Source: Kofleriaceae bacterium
GTDB taxonomy: Bacteria; Myxococcota_A; Polyangia; Haliangiales; Haliangiaceae
DNA: 64,000 bases
NCBI GenBank assembly: GCA_020633495.1
Contig: JACKDR010000004.1
Coordinates: 62,001-126,000, forward strand
Direction of reading: 5' to 3'
Part shown: positions 48,395 to 59,122 of the stretch, piece after piece
Layout of the letters: every line of letters begins with the position of its first letter
Position numbering within the stretch: position 1 is the first letter of the stretch
The notes under the pieces: model-generated
What the model was told of the DNA's origin: nothing
Seen by the model: only the letters and a program-made list of their open reading frames with translations
The model's database searches: none
Program-made: the position numbers and the translations under genes

Positions 48395-48475
48395 CGGTCC
48401 GGAGCGAGGGCAACCCCGGTCCGGGCGGCGGCGGGCGGTCCGGGGCGAGGGCAACCCCGGTCCGGGCGGCGGCGC
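48395..48475 (-). repeat. REP-like motifs downstream of the RAYT gene, inverted
   Basis: CAACCCCGGT, the reverse complement of the upstream REP word, occurs at 48411-48420 and 48452-48461 inside a 41-bp direct repeat (GAGGGCAACCCCGGTCCGGG core). The RAYT gene is thus bracketed by head-to-head REP words. The remainder of the 236-bp gap before the GAF gene holds no other clear feature. Confidence 0.7.
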
Positions 48476-48488
48476 GGGCGGTGGCGGC

Positions 48489-48899
48489 TCACGCCGCCGG
48501 GAAGTCGTCGCCGGCGTCCTCGATCAGCGCCAGGGTGGTGGCGTCGTCGAGGGTGCGGTCGTCGGGCCAGGCGATGCCGACGATCGCGGCGACCGGGGCG
48601 CCGAGGGGGAACGCGATCGCGGCGGCGGCGGCGACGGCGCGGGCGCCGGGACGGATGTCGCCGGTGGCGTCGGTCTGCAGGTTGCACGTCGAGACCGGGT
48701 GGGCGCGCTCCCACGCCAGGCCGGCCATGCCCTTGCCGCGCGGGATCACGGTGGTCACGGCGCGCACGGGCGGCGGGATGTTGATCGCCGCGACCAGGCG
48801 CAGGACGTCGCCGTCGACGAGATGGACGGTGCCGCTGGTGCCACCGTGCCGGGCCAGGAAGTCGGCGAGCCAGGCGGTCATCGCGACGTCATCGGCCAT
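48489..48899 (-). CDS. GAF-domain protein
   Basis: 136 residues comprising a single GAF domain: VHLVDGDVLRLVAAIN, VIPRGKGMAGLAWERAHPV, the segment VSTCNLQTD and VAAIVGIAWPDDRTL. Single-domain GAF proteins include free-methionine sulfoxide reductases, but the cysteines expected for that (three Cys) are not all present (only Cys in STCNLQ), so a small-ligand sensor is more likely. The ATG at 48899 is used; it is divergent from the elaA-like gene with about 44 bp between. Confidence 0.75.
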   Translation of the reverse strand: MADDVAMTAWLADFLARHGGTSGTVHLVDGDVLRLVAAINIPPPVRAVTTVIPRGKGMAGLAWERAHPVSTCNLQTDATGDIRPGARAVAAAAAIAFPLGAPVAAIVGIAWPDDRTLDDATTLALIEDAGDDFPAA

Positions 48900-48943
48900 G
48901 TCCGGATGTTGCTCGCCGCACCGCGGACGCGCAACCTACGATC

Positions 48944-49456
48944 GTGACGCCGCCCGATCCTCCGCCGTCCCCGGCGCCGACGCCCACCGTGACGCCGTGG
49001 ACGTTCCGCCCCTGGGCCGAGGTGTCGCGCGACGAGCTGTACGCGCTGCTGGTCCTGCGCGCGCGGGTGTTCGTCGTCGAGCAGACCTGCGCGTACCTCG
49101 ATCTCGACGGCGTCGACCACGCCTCGCACCACCTGTGGTGCGGCGTCGCCGACGCGCCGGCAACCCCGGTCGCGTACCTGCGGGTGGTGCCGCCCGGCGC
49201 CCGGTTCGCCGAGCCCAGCCTCGGGCGCATCGTCACCGCGCCCGAGGTCCGGCGCCTCGGCCTGGGCCGCCCGCTGGTCGCCGAGGGCCTGCGCCGCGCC
49301 GCCGCGCTGTACGGCCCGGTCGCGATCCGGATCGGCGCCCAGCGCTACCTCGAGCGCTTCTACGAGCAGGCCGGGTTCGTCGTCGACTCACCCGAGTACG
49401 ACGAGGACGGCATCCCGCACGTCGAGATGCTGCGCGCCGCCGGGCCGCCGCCCTGA
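48944..49456 (+). CDS. ElaA-like GNAT acetyltransferase
   Basis: 170 residues. The fold matches ElaA: ELYALLVLRARVFVVEQTCAYLDLDGVD is its typical N-terminal block (LRxxVFVVEQxCxYxexDGxD), LGRIVTAPEVRRLGLGRPLV is the acetyl-CoA loop and RYLERFYEQAGFVV the C-terminal helix. The substrate of ElaA is not known. The N-terminus (PPDPPPSPAPTP) is disordered and the start is uncertain: GTG at 48944, or GTG at 48989 giving VTPWTFRPW. A -10-like TACGAT at 48937-48942 would place transcription start just after the first GTG, favouring the second. Confidence 0.85.
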   Translation: MTPPDPPPSPAPTPTVTPWTFRPWAEVSRDELYALLVLRARVFVVEQTCAYLDLDGVDHASHHLWCGVADAPATPVAYLRVVPPGARFAEPSLGRIVTAPEVRRLGLGRPLVAEGLRRAAALYGPVAIRIGAQRYLERFYEQAGFVVDSPEYDEDGIPHVEMLRAAGPPP

Positions 49457-49498
49457 TCGGCAACCGCGGTGCGCGGCCCCGGTGGTAGGCTCGGCGCC

Positions 49499-50461
49499 AT
49501 GAAGTGCCTCCCCGCGCTCGTGCTCGCCCTCGGCTCGGCCGCCGCCGGGTGCCAGTTCGACGGCGGCGGCGTCGGGATCGGCGCCGGCGACGACCAGCCC
49601 GCGGTCGACGCGCGCCCCGGCGACGACGGCGGCCTGCCCGGCCCCGACGCGCTCCAGCCCGACGCGGCGCCGCCCGACGGCGATCACGACGGCGTCCCCG
49701 ACGCCACCGACAACTGCCCGGCGGTCGGCAACGCCACCCAGGACGACGAGGACGGCGACGGCGTCGGCGACGTCTGCGACAACTGCCCGCACGTCGGCAA
49801 CGCCGATCAAGCCAGCGCCGATGGGGACGGCGTCGGCGACGTCTGCGATCCCGACCCCGCGACCGGCGGCGACACGATCGCCTTCTTCGACGGCTTCAAC
49901 GGCACCTCGCTCGCCGACGGCTGGCTCGTCGGCTCCGGCGACAGCACCTGGTCGGTCAGCGGCGGCGCCCTGCACCAGACCAGCGCCGCCCCCGGCCAGC
50001 GGATCCTGTACTGGAATTCGCTGACCGCCGCCGACGTCACGATCGACGTCGAGATCAAGTTCGCCGACATCCCGCCCGGCGCGCCCCAGGACGACACCCG
50101 CACCGCCGGCGTCGTCGCCAGCTACGTCGCCAGCGACACCGGCGGCGCCGGCCGCGGCGTCATCATCGGCGACTACGTCAACTCCCTCGCCGCGGCGTGG
50201 ACGATGCTCGGCAGCGTCGCCAACGGCGGCCTGACCTACAGCAACTGGGGCTACCTCAACGACGCGCTGAGCGAGGACACCTACCAGCTCCGCGCCCACG
50301 TCGCGCCCGGCACGCAGTACTCCATCGTCACCGAGCCCAGCGGCGACGGCACCAAGGTCGACGACACCCAGGCCGACATCGCCGCCGGCCACGTCGGCCT
50401 GCGCACCCTCAACGTCGCGATCGACGTGCCGTACGTCGTCGTCTTCGGCCACGAGCCGTAG
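49499..50461 (+). CDS. Lipoprotein with thrombospondin type-3 repeats
   Basis: 320 residues. MKCLPALVLALGSAAAGC is the lipoprotein signal. Residues ~55-125 contain three calcium-binding type-3 repeats (GDHDGVPDATDNCP, DEDGDGVGDVCDNCP, ADGDGVGDVCDPD). The remaining ~190 residues are beta-rich and resemble a concanavalin-like or LamG jelly-roll (FFDGFNGTSLADGW; YWNSLTAADVTIDVEIKF). It is likely a surface Ca-dependent binding protein. The ATG at 49499 has TAGGCT seven bases upstream and no Shine-Dalgarno. Confidence 0.8.
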   Translation: MKCLPALVLALGSAAAGCQFDGGGVGIGAGDDQPAVDARPGDDGGLPGPDALQPDAAPPDGDHDGVPDATDNCPAVGNATQDDEDGDGVGDVCDNCPHVGNADQASADGDGVGDVCDPDPATGGDTIAFFDGFNGTSLADGWLVGSGDSTWSVSGGALHQTSAAPGQRILYWNSLTAADVTIDVEIKFADIPPGAPQDDTRTAGVVASYVASDTGGAGRGVIIGDYVNSLAAAWTMLGSVANGGLTYSNWGYLNDALSEDTYQLRAHVAPGTQYSIVTEPSGDGTKVDDTQADIAAGHVGLRTLNVAIDVPYVVVFGHEP

Positions 50462-50476
50462 GCGGGCGGGCCGCCG

Positions 50477-50878
50477 ATGATCCCCGTGCCCGTCGACCGG
50501 CCGGTGTACGACGGCGACATCGCGACCTACTGGTTCGACGACGGCATCCTGGTGTCGCGCTCGAAGCCGGTGCGCCGGACGGTGGCGAACATCGCCGCCA
50601 ACGTGGTGCTGGTCCAGCGCATCACCGGCGGCACGCCGGCGCCGCTGCTCATCCACCTCGCCAGATCGCCGATGCCCGACCGGGCGACGCGCCGGTTCTC
50701 GAAGCTGCAGCTGCCGCGGATCTACACGGCCATGGCGATGGTCGCCGAGCCCGGCCTGGCCAGCTTGATCATGAAGGTCCTGTTCGGGCTGCAGTCGCCG
50801 CCGATCCCGATGAAGCAGTTCACCGACGAACGCGCGGCGAGAGCCTGGCTCGCGGCGCAGCTGCGCACGACGCGCTGA
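50477..50878 (+). CDS. STAS/SpoIIAA-like protein
   Basis: 133 residues, small alpha/beta protein with the STAS or SpoIIAA-like pattern: a beta-hairpin (IATYWFDDGILVSRS), then VANIAANVVLVQRI, strand PAPLLIHLARSPMPD, and helices AMAMVAEPGLASLIMKVLF and TDERAARAWLAAQL. Single-domain members are poorly studied; a regulatory role is possible. It lies 15 bp after the TSP3 lipoprotein stop on the same strand but the two are unrelated by content. Confidence 0.68.
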   Translation: MIPVPVDRPVYDGDIATYWFDDGILVSRSKPVRRTVANIAANVVLVQRITGGTPAPLLIHLARSPMPDRATRRFSKLQLPRIYTAMAMVAEPGLASLIMKVLFGLQSPPIPMKQFTDERAARAWLAAQLRTTR

Positions 50879-51032
50879 CCAATGTCGCTGGTGGCGGTCG
50901 CCGGGTAACCGGCAGGTAGCGCACGCGCACGCGAGTGCGCCCCGCCCTTCGACTTCGCGCGCGCCGACGCGCGCTTCGTTCAAAGAATGTGAGAGTTTCA
51001 TCCTCCGGTGGGTGTCAAGATAGTTGTCGCGC
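50879..51032. other. Intergenic start of the 659-bp gap 50879-51537
   Basis: Before the tandem-repeat locus this part shows only a diverged fragment of the repeat hairpin (GTGAGAG near 50990 and TTTCATCCTC near 50998). After the repeats, 51306-51433 is unusually AT-rich but has no gene; the sigma-54-type promoter lies at the end. No coding frame looks real anywhere in the gap. Confidence 0.5.
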
Positions 51033-51305
51033 GCCCGCAGACGGCCTCGCCGCGCCTGCACGGAGACCGCCTCGCGCAGACGCGCGGCTCCGGGCGCGTG
51101 AGGATTTCATCCTCGCACGCTCTGCCGATCGGCTCGCGCGCCCGCAGACGGCCTCGCCGCGCCTGCACGGAGACCGCCTCGCGCAGACGCGCGGCTCCGG
51201 GCGCGTGAGGATTTCATCCTCACACGCTCTGCCGATCGGCTCGCTCGCCCGCAGACGGCCTCGGCGCCTGCACGGAGACCGCCTCGCGCAGACGCGCGGC
51301 TCAGC
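51033..51305. repeat. 107-bp tandem repeat, locus 2, inverted relative to locus 1
   Basis: Units begin with GCCCGCAGACGGCCTC at 51033, 51140 and 51247 (107 bp each; the third ends near 51305). Each full copy carries GTGAGGAT-TTC-ATCCTC(A/G)C, the reverse complement of the locus 1 hairpin. Copy number (two and a half) is the same as at locus 1, and the loci are inverted, so together they bracket about 8.5 kb. Confidence 0.85.
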
Positions 51306-51433
51306 GCGAGCGGTGTGCCGGTCGGCTGCTGACCGACGTCTCGGAGACCTCGGTCGGGTCACACGGATGACATCGTGCGCAGCACTTGTTGCGAAAATTC
51401 AACGTTCACAGCCCGTGTTCAACCGACCATGAT

Positions 51434-51491
51434 TCACTGATCGAGTGATCTCAGGATCTTGCGACGCGCTGTAGCTGGCCCAGAGGTTGCT
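51434..51491 (+). promoter_or_regulatory. Sigma-54-type promoter with upstream inverted repeat for the DUF1508 lipoprotein
   Basis: TGGCCC-AGAGG-TTGCT at 51476-51491 matches the -24/-12 consensus (TGGCAC-N5-TTGCW) with one mismatch and the correct ten bases between GG and GC. Transcription would start about 51502, giving a ~36-nt leader. An inverted repeat TCACT-N5-AGTGA at 51434-51448 is a candidate enhancer-binding site. The local base composition is much lower in GC than the genome. Confidence 0.65.
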
Positions 51492-51537
51492 GTAGGCGTC
51501 CTGCACACACTCAGCTTCGAACCACAGGCAAGACACC

Positions 51538-52329
51538 ATGAAGACCCTCGGCACCACCGCTCTCATCGCTTCCTTCCTCCTCGCCGCCGGCCTCGCGACC
51601 GGCTGCGCCGACGGCCTCGACGACGGCCTCGACGACGGCCTCGACACCGGCACCACCCAGTCCGAGGTCGCCAACCGCCCGCGCTTCGACCTGTGGAAGA
51701 CCGGCAGCCAGTTCTACTTCCACCTCCAGGCCTCGAACGGCGAGATCATCCTGGCCTCCGAGGGCTACTCGAACCGCACCGGCGCCCTCAACGGCATCCT
51801 GTCGGTGCTCGACAACGGCGGCATCGCCAGCCGCTACGACGTCAAGGACGCCTCGAACGGCGGCGCCTACTTCAACCTGCTCGCCGCCAACAAGCAGGTC
51901 ATCGGCACCAGCGAGGTCTACGCGTCGACCTCCAACGCCAAGGCCGGCGTCGACGCCTGCGTCCGCAACGTCGCCGCGTACCTCGAGGCGTGGGACACCG
52001 CCACCGGCGCCCGCTTCGACGTCTTCGAGGGCCGCGACGGCCGCTTCTACTTCAACCTGCACGCCGGCAACGGCGAGATCGTCCTGCACTCGCAGGGCTA
52101 CGACACCGAGGCCTCGGCGCTCAACGGCGCGTTCTCGGTCTCGGACAACGGCGTCACCAAGACCAACTACGACATCAAGGCGGCGTCGGGCGGCGGCTAC
52201 TACTTCAACCTGAAGTCGGCGGCCAACGGCCAGGTGATCGGCACCAGCGAGGTCTACTCGACCAAGTCGAACGCGACCCGCGGCCGCGACGCCATCGTCG
52301 CGCTGCTCCCCTCGGTGGAGCTGCTGTAG
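51538..52329 (+). CDS. Lipoprotein with four DUF1508 (YegP-type) repeats
   Basis: 263 residues. MKTLGTTALIASFLLAAGLATGC is the signal, followed by an acidic DGLDDGLDDGLD repeat. Four copies of a ~50-residue beta-rich unit follow, recognisable by GEIILASEGYSNRTGALNGI, KQVIGTSEVYASTSNAKAGV, GEIVLHSQGYDTEASALNGA and GQVIGTSEVYSTKSNATRGR (the DUF1508/UPF0339 pattern). E. coli YegP has two such units in a cytoplasmic protein; a lipoprotein with four is unusual. Family function is unknown. It converges on the sigma-54 regulator gene with 37 bp between stops. Confidence 0.85.
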   Translation: MKTLGTTALIASFLLAAGLATGCADGLDDGLDDGLDTGTTQSEVANRPRFDLWKTGSQFYFHLQASNGEIILASEGYSNRTGALNGILSVLDNGGIASRYDVKDASNGGAYFNLLAANKQVIGTSEVYASTSNAKAGVDACVRNVAAYLEAWDTATGARFDVFEGRDGRFYFNLHAGNGEIVLHSQGYDTEASALNGAFSVSDNGVTKTNYDIKAASGGGYYFNLKSAANGQVIGTSEVYSTKSNATRGRDAIVALLPSVELL

Positions 52330-52366
52330 TCGACCGGCGTCGTCGCGGTCGCGGGGACGAGCAGGC

Positions 52367-53977
<1,611 letters not shown>

Positions 53978-54034
53978 CGGCTCCAGGGTACCGCAGCGAC
54001 GCGCCGGCGCGCGCCGGGCGCCGGCCGGGCCGCG

Positions 54035-55537
<1,503 letters not shown>

Positions 55538-55663
55538 GAGGGCCAGACCTACCATGAGGCGCGGTACGAGTGAACGGATTGTTGAAGCTCCGTCGGGGAT
55601 CGTGTTACGGCTCTCCCTTCGTTCAAAAACCTGCCTCGCAACCAACGTTTCCGGGGGGATGAC
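55538..55663. promoter_or_regulatory. Divergent promoter region mmsA/preA
   Basis: 126 bp, visibly lower in GC. It contains an inverted repeat TGAACG (55571-55576) and CGTTCA (55620-55625), a candidate regulator site, and a possible plus-strand promoter (TTGTTG, 18 bp, TGTTAC). No convincing sigma-54 GG-N10-GC element is present. A purine-rich CCGGGGGGATGAC precedes the preA GTG. Confidence 0.4.
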
Positions 55664-56779
55664 GTGACGATCGACCTTTCCATCACCGTCAACGGCATGC
55701 GGTTCGACAACCCGTTCGTGCTGGGCTCCGGCCCGCCGGGCACCAACGGCAAGGTCATCGCGAAGTCGTTCGACCTGGGCTGGGGCGGCATGGTCTGCAA
55801 GACCATCAGCCTCGACTCCAGCAAGGTGATCAACACCGTCCCGCGCTACGCCAAGCTGAAGGCCCGCGGCCACGACGAGGTCATCGGCTTCGAGAACATC
55901 GAGCTGATCTCCGACCGGCCGTTCGCGGACTGGCTCGACGACCTCCGCCAGCTCAAGCAGCAGTACCCGCACAAGATCCTGATCGCGTCGATCATGGAGG
56001 AGTACCGCAAGGAGGCCTGGCAGGACATCGTGCGCCAGGTCCAGGAGACCGGCGTCGACGCCTTCGAGCTCAACCTGTCGTGCCCGCACGGCCTGCCCGA
56101 GCGCAAGATGGGCATGGCGATGGGCGAGAACCCCGACATCGTCGAGGAGGTCGTCGGCTGGTCCAAGGAGGTCGCCAAGGTCCCGGTGTGGGCCAAGATG
56201 ACGCCCAACGTCGGCAACCCGACGGTCCCGGCCGGCGCCGCGCTCAAGGCCGGCGCCGACGGCATCGCGATGATCAACACGATCCTGTCGGTGTGCGGCG
56301 TCGACCTCAAGACGCTGCGCCCGATGCCCACGGTCGAGGGCTACAGCGTCCCCGGCGGCTACTCGGGCCAGGCGGTGCGGCCGATCGCGCTGCGCCAGGT
56401 CATGGAGGTCGCGCGCGCCAACCCCGGCGTCGAGATCTCCGGCATCGGCGGCATCGAGACCGGCCGCGACGCCGCGCAGTTCTTCCTGCTCGGCGCCTCG
56501 ACCGTGCAGATCTGCACCGGCGCGATGCTGCGCGGCTACGAGATGATCGACGAGCTCAAGGCCGACCTGTCCGGCTTCATGAGCGAGCACGGGTTCACCA
56601 ACCTGCGCGAGTTCATCGGCAAGAGCCTGCCGTTCTTCTCGACCCACCACGATCTCGGCGATCGCCAGAAGGCGGCCCGCGAGGCCAAGGAGAGCGCCCG
56701 CGCCAAGGCGCGCGGCCGCGACGCCGAGACCTGGAAGGGCGACATCGCCAAGGAAACCACCGACCTGGTCACCAAGTAG
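55664..56779 (+). CDS. Dihydropyrimidine dehydrogenase catalytic subunit, PreA-like
   Basis: 371 residues, FMN TIM-barrel homologous to the catalytic half of dihydropyrimidine dehydrogenase (uracil/thymine to dihydro form). The active-site Cys (C140) is in NLSCPHGLPERKMG; pyrimidine- and FMN-contact regions (WAKMTPNVGNP, MINTI, GIGGIETGRDAAQFFLLGA) are intact. Unlike E. coli PreA (~411 residues), it lacks the C-terminal 4Fe-4S ferredoxin domain, and no preT-like subunit is in this window. A partner elsewhere or a different electron donor is implied. The GTG start has a G-rich ribosome-binding site. Confidence 0.88.
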   Translation: MTIDLSITVNGMRFDNPFVLGSGPPGTNGKVIAKSFDLGWGGMVCKTISLDSSKVINTVPRYAKLKARGHDEVIGFENIELISDRPFADWLDDLRQLKQQYPHKILIASIMEEYRKEAWQDIVRQVQETGVDAFELNLSCPHGLPERKMGMAMGENPDIVEEVVGWSKEVAKVPVWAKMTPNVGNPTVPAGAALKAGADGIAMINTILSVCGVDLKTLRPMPTVEGYSVPGGYSGQAVRPIALRQVMEVARANPGVEISGIGGIETGRDAAQFFLLGASTVQICTGAMLRGYEMIDELKADLSGFMSEHGFTNLREFIGKSLPFFSTHHDLGDRQKAAREAKESARAKARGRDAETWKGDIAKETTDLVTK

Positions 56780-56838
56780 CGCGCGCCGCGCGCGCGTACG
56801 ACGGTCACCAGCAGCAGCGAAGCAAGAAGGAGAGACAC

Positions 56839-57708
56839 ATGGCACGCAAGGTCCTGTCGGGGCTCATCCAGTGTGGGAACCCCATCAACGACGAGTCCCG
56901 TCCGGTCGCGGAGATCCAGGCGGCGATGCTCGAGAAGCACATGCCGTTCATCCACGACGCCGGCAAGAAGGGCGTCCAGATCCTGTGCCTGCAGGAGATC
57001 TTCAACGGCCCGTACTTCTGCCCGTCGCAGGACAAGCGCTGGTACGACGCCGCCGAGCCGTGCCCCGGCCCCACCGTCGAGCTGCTGCAGCCGATCGCCG
57101 CCAAGTACCAGATGGCGATGGTCGTGCCCATCTACGAGCGCGAGATGGCCGGCGTCTACTACAACACCGCCGCGATCCTCGACGCCGACGGCACCTACCT
57201 CGGCAAGTACCGCAAGACCCACATCCCGCAGACCTCGGGCTTCTGGGAGAAGTACTTCTTCCGCCCGGGCAACCTGGGCTACCCGGTCTTCAAGACCCGG
57301 TACGCGACGATCGGCGCGTACATCTGCTACGACCGCCACTTCCCCGAGGGCGCGCGGGCGCTCGGCCTCAACGGCGCCGAGATCGTCTACAACCCGTCGG
57401 CCACGGTCGCGGGCCTGTCGCAGTACCTGTGGAAGCTGGAGCAGCCGGCCCACGCCGTCGCCAACGGCTACTACATGGGCTGCATCAACCGGGTCGGCAC
57501 CGAGGCGCCGTGGGGCATCGGCAAGTTCTACGGCAACTCGTACTTCGTCGATCCGCGCGGCCAGATCCTGGCGTGCGGCTCCGAGGACCAGGACGAGCTG
57601 ATCGTCTCCGAGCTCGACCTCGACGTCATCGAGGAGGTCCGCCGCACCTGGCAGTTCTTCCGCGACCGCCGGCCCGACGCCTACGGCCCGCTGACCGAGG
57701 ACCGCTGA
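56839..57708 (+). CDS. Beta-ureidopropionase (N-carbamoyl-beta-alanine amidohydrolase)
   Basis: 289 residues, nitrilase superfamily. The catalytic triad is E53 (LCLQEIFNG), K126 (KYRKTHIPQ) and C163 (AYICYDRHFPE). The sequence CFEGxxxCPSQxxxWY-like block (NGPYFCPSQDKRWYDAAEPCPG) is typical of beta-ureidopropionase rather than nitrilase. It removes the carbamoyl group of N-carbamoyl-beta-alanine, third step of the pathway. The ATG at 56839 has AGGAGA upstream. It is ten bases before the dihydropyrimidinase gene, in the same operon. Confidence 0.9.
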   Translation: MARKVLSGLIQCGNPINDESRPVAEIQAAMLEKHMPFIHDAGKKGVQILCLQEIFNGPYFCPSQDKRWYDAAEPCPGPTVELLQPIAAKYQMAMVVPIYEREMAGVYYNTAAILDADGTYLGKYRKTHIPQTSGFWEKYFFRPGNLGYPVFKTRYATIGAYICYDRHFPEGARALGLNGAEIVYNPSATVAGLSQYLWKLEQPAHAVANGYYMGCINRVGTEAPWGIGKFYGNSYFVDPRGQILACGSEDQDELIVSELDLDVIEEVRRTWQFFRDRRPDAYGPLTEDR

Positions 57709-57718
57709 GGAGGGCGCC

Positions 57719-59122
57719 ATGCGCACGCTGATCAAGGACGGCACCGTCGTCACCGCGTCGGACACCTTCAAGGCCGACGTCTGGATCGAGGGCTCGAAGA
57801 TCGTCGGGCTCACCGACCCGGCGCTGCGCGCCGCGCAGGGCCAGCCCGACACCGTCGTCGACGCCGCCGGCAAGTACGTCATGCCGGGCGCGATCGACGC
57901 CCACACCCACATGGACCTGCCGTTCGGCGGCACCAACTCGTCGGACGACTTCGACAGCGGGACCGTGGCGGCGGCGTTCGGCGGGACGACGACGATCGTC
58001 GACTTCGCGATCCAGTCCAAGGGCGCGTCGATGCGCGCCGGCCTCGACACCTGGTACGCCAAGGCCGAGGGCAAGGCCGCGATCGACTACGGCTTCCACA
58101 TGATCATGACGGAGGCCAACCCGTCGACGCTCGAGGACATGGGCGCGCTGGTCCGCGAGGGCATCACCAGCTTCAAGATGTTCATGGCCTACCCGGGCGT
58201 CTTCCTGGTCGACGACCAGCAGATCTTCCGGGCCATGCTGCGCGCCGGCGAGCTGGGCGCGCTGATCACGATGCACGCCGAGATCGGCCTGCCGATCGAC
58301 GTCCTGGTCCAGCGCGCCCTGGCCGGCGGCCACACCGCGCCGGTCTACCACGCGCTGACCCGGCCCGAGATCGCCGAGGCCACCGGCACCGAGCGCGCGA
58401 TCGCGCTGGCCGAGATGGCCAAGGTCCCGGTCTACATGGTCCACCTGTCGGCGCAGCGCGCGCTCGAGCGGGTCATGGAGGCGCGCGACCGCGGCCTGCC
58501 GACCTACGCCGAGACCTGCCCGCAGTACCTGTTCTGCACCGAGGACGATCTGCGCGGCGACCCCGGTGACGAGTGGAAGGGCGCCGGCTACGTGTGCACG
58601 CCGCCCTTGCGGCCGGCCCACCACCACGACCACCTGTGGCGGGGCCTGCGCACCTACGACCTGCAGGTCGTGGCCACCGACCACTGCCCGTTCTGCATGA
58701 AGGATCAGAAGGAGCTGGGCCGCGGCGACTTCTCGAAGATCCCCAACGGCATGCCGGGCGTCGAGACCCGCCTGCACCTGCTGTGGGAGGGCGTCCGCGA
58801 GGGCCGGATCTCGATGAACCGGTTCGTCGAGATCACCTCGACGGCGCCGGCGAAGATCTTCGGCATGTACCCGCGCAAGGGCTCGATCGCGGTCGGCGCC
58901 GACGCCGACGTCGTGGTCTGGGACCCCGAGAAGAAGTTCACGCTGTCGGTGGAGACGCTGCACATGCGCGTCGACTACTCGCCGTTCGAGGGACGGCAGG
59001 TGATCGGGGCGCCCGCCGCCGTGCTGTCGCGCGGCGAGCTGATCATCCAGGACGACCAGTGGGTCGCCAAGCAGAAGCAGGGCCGCGGCCAGTTCGTCAA
59101 GCGAGGGACGTTCGCGCTATGA
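57719..59122 (+). CDS. hydA: Dihydropyrimidinase/D-hydantoinase
   Basis: 467 residues, amidohydrolase superfamily, opens the ring of 5,6-dihydrouracil or hydantoins. Metal site: HTHMD near residue 61, carboxylated Lys K153 in SFKMFMAYPG, and later H and D residues in ATDHCPF. Substrate loops are complete. The length is standard for cyclic amidases. Its stop overlaps the aminotransferase start by four bases (ATGA). It follows the ureidopropionase and precedes the aminotransferase, consistent with successive steps. Confidence 0.93.
   Translation: MRTLIKDGTVVTASDTFKADVWIEGSKIVGLTDPALRAAQGQPDTVVDAAGKYVMPGAIDAHTHMDLPFGGTNSSDDFDSGTVAAAFGGTTTIVDFAIQSKGASMRAGLDTWYAKAEGKAAIDYGFHMIMTEANPSTLEDMGALVREGITSFKMFMAYPGVFLVDDQQIFRAMLRAGELGALITMHAEIGLPIDVLVQRALAGGHTAPVYHALTRPEIAEATGTERAIALAEMAKVPVYMVHLSAQRALERVMEARDRGLPTYAETCPQYLFCTEDDLRGDPGDEWKGAGYVCTPPLRPAHHHDHLWRGLRTYDLQVVATDHCPFCMKDQKELGRGDFSKIPNGMPGVETRLHLLWEGVREGRISMNRFVEITSTAPAKIFGMYPRKGSIAVGADADVVVWDPEKKFTLSVETLHMRVDYSPFEGRQVIGAPAAVLSRGELIIQDDQWVAKQKQGRGQFVKRGTFAL

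Noticed and set aside
49161..49170. CAACCCCGGT, another copy of the REP word, inside the elaA-like gene
   Set aside because: Single copy in coding sequence without flanking REP context; probably chance.
42301..51305. Composite transposon ends formed by the inverted 107-bp repeats
   Set aside because: The repeats are themselves tandem arrays, no target duplication was seen and the enclosed RAYT has its own distinct REP words. Kept as a finding about repeats only.
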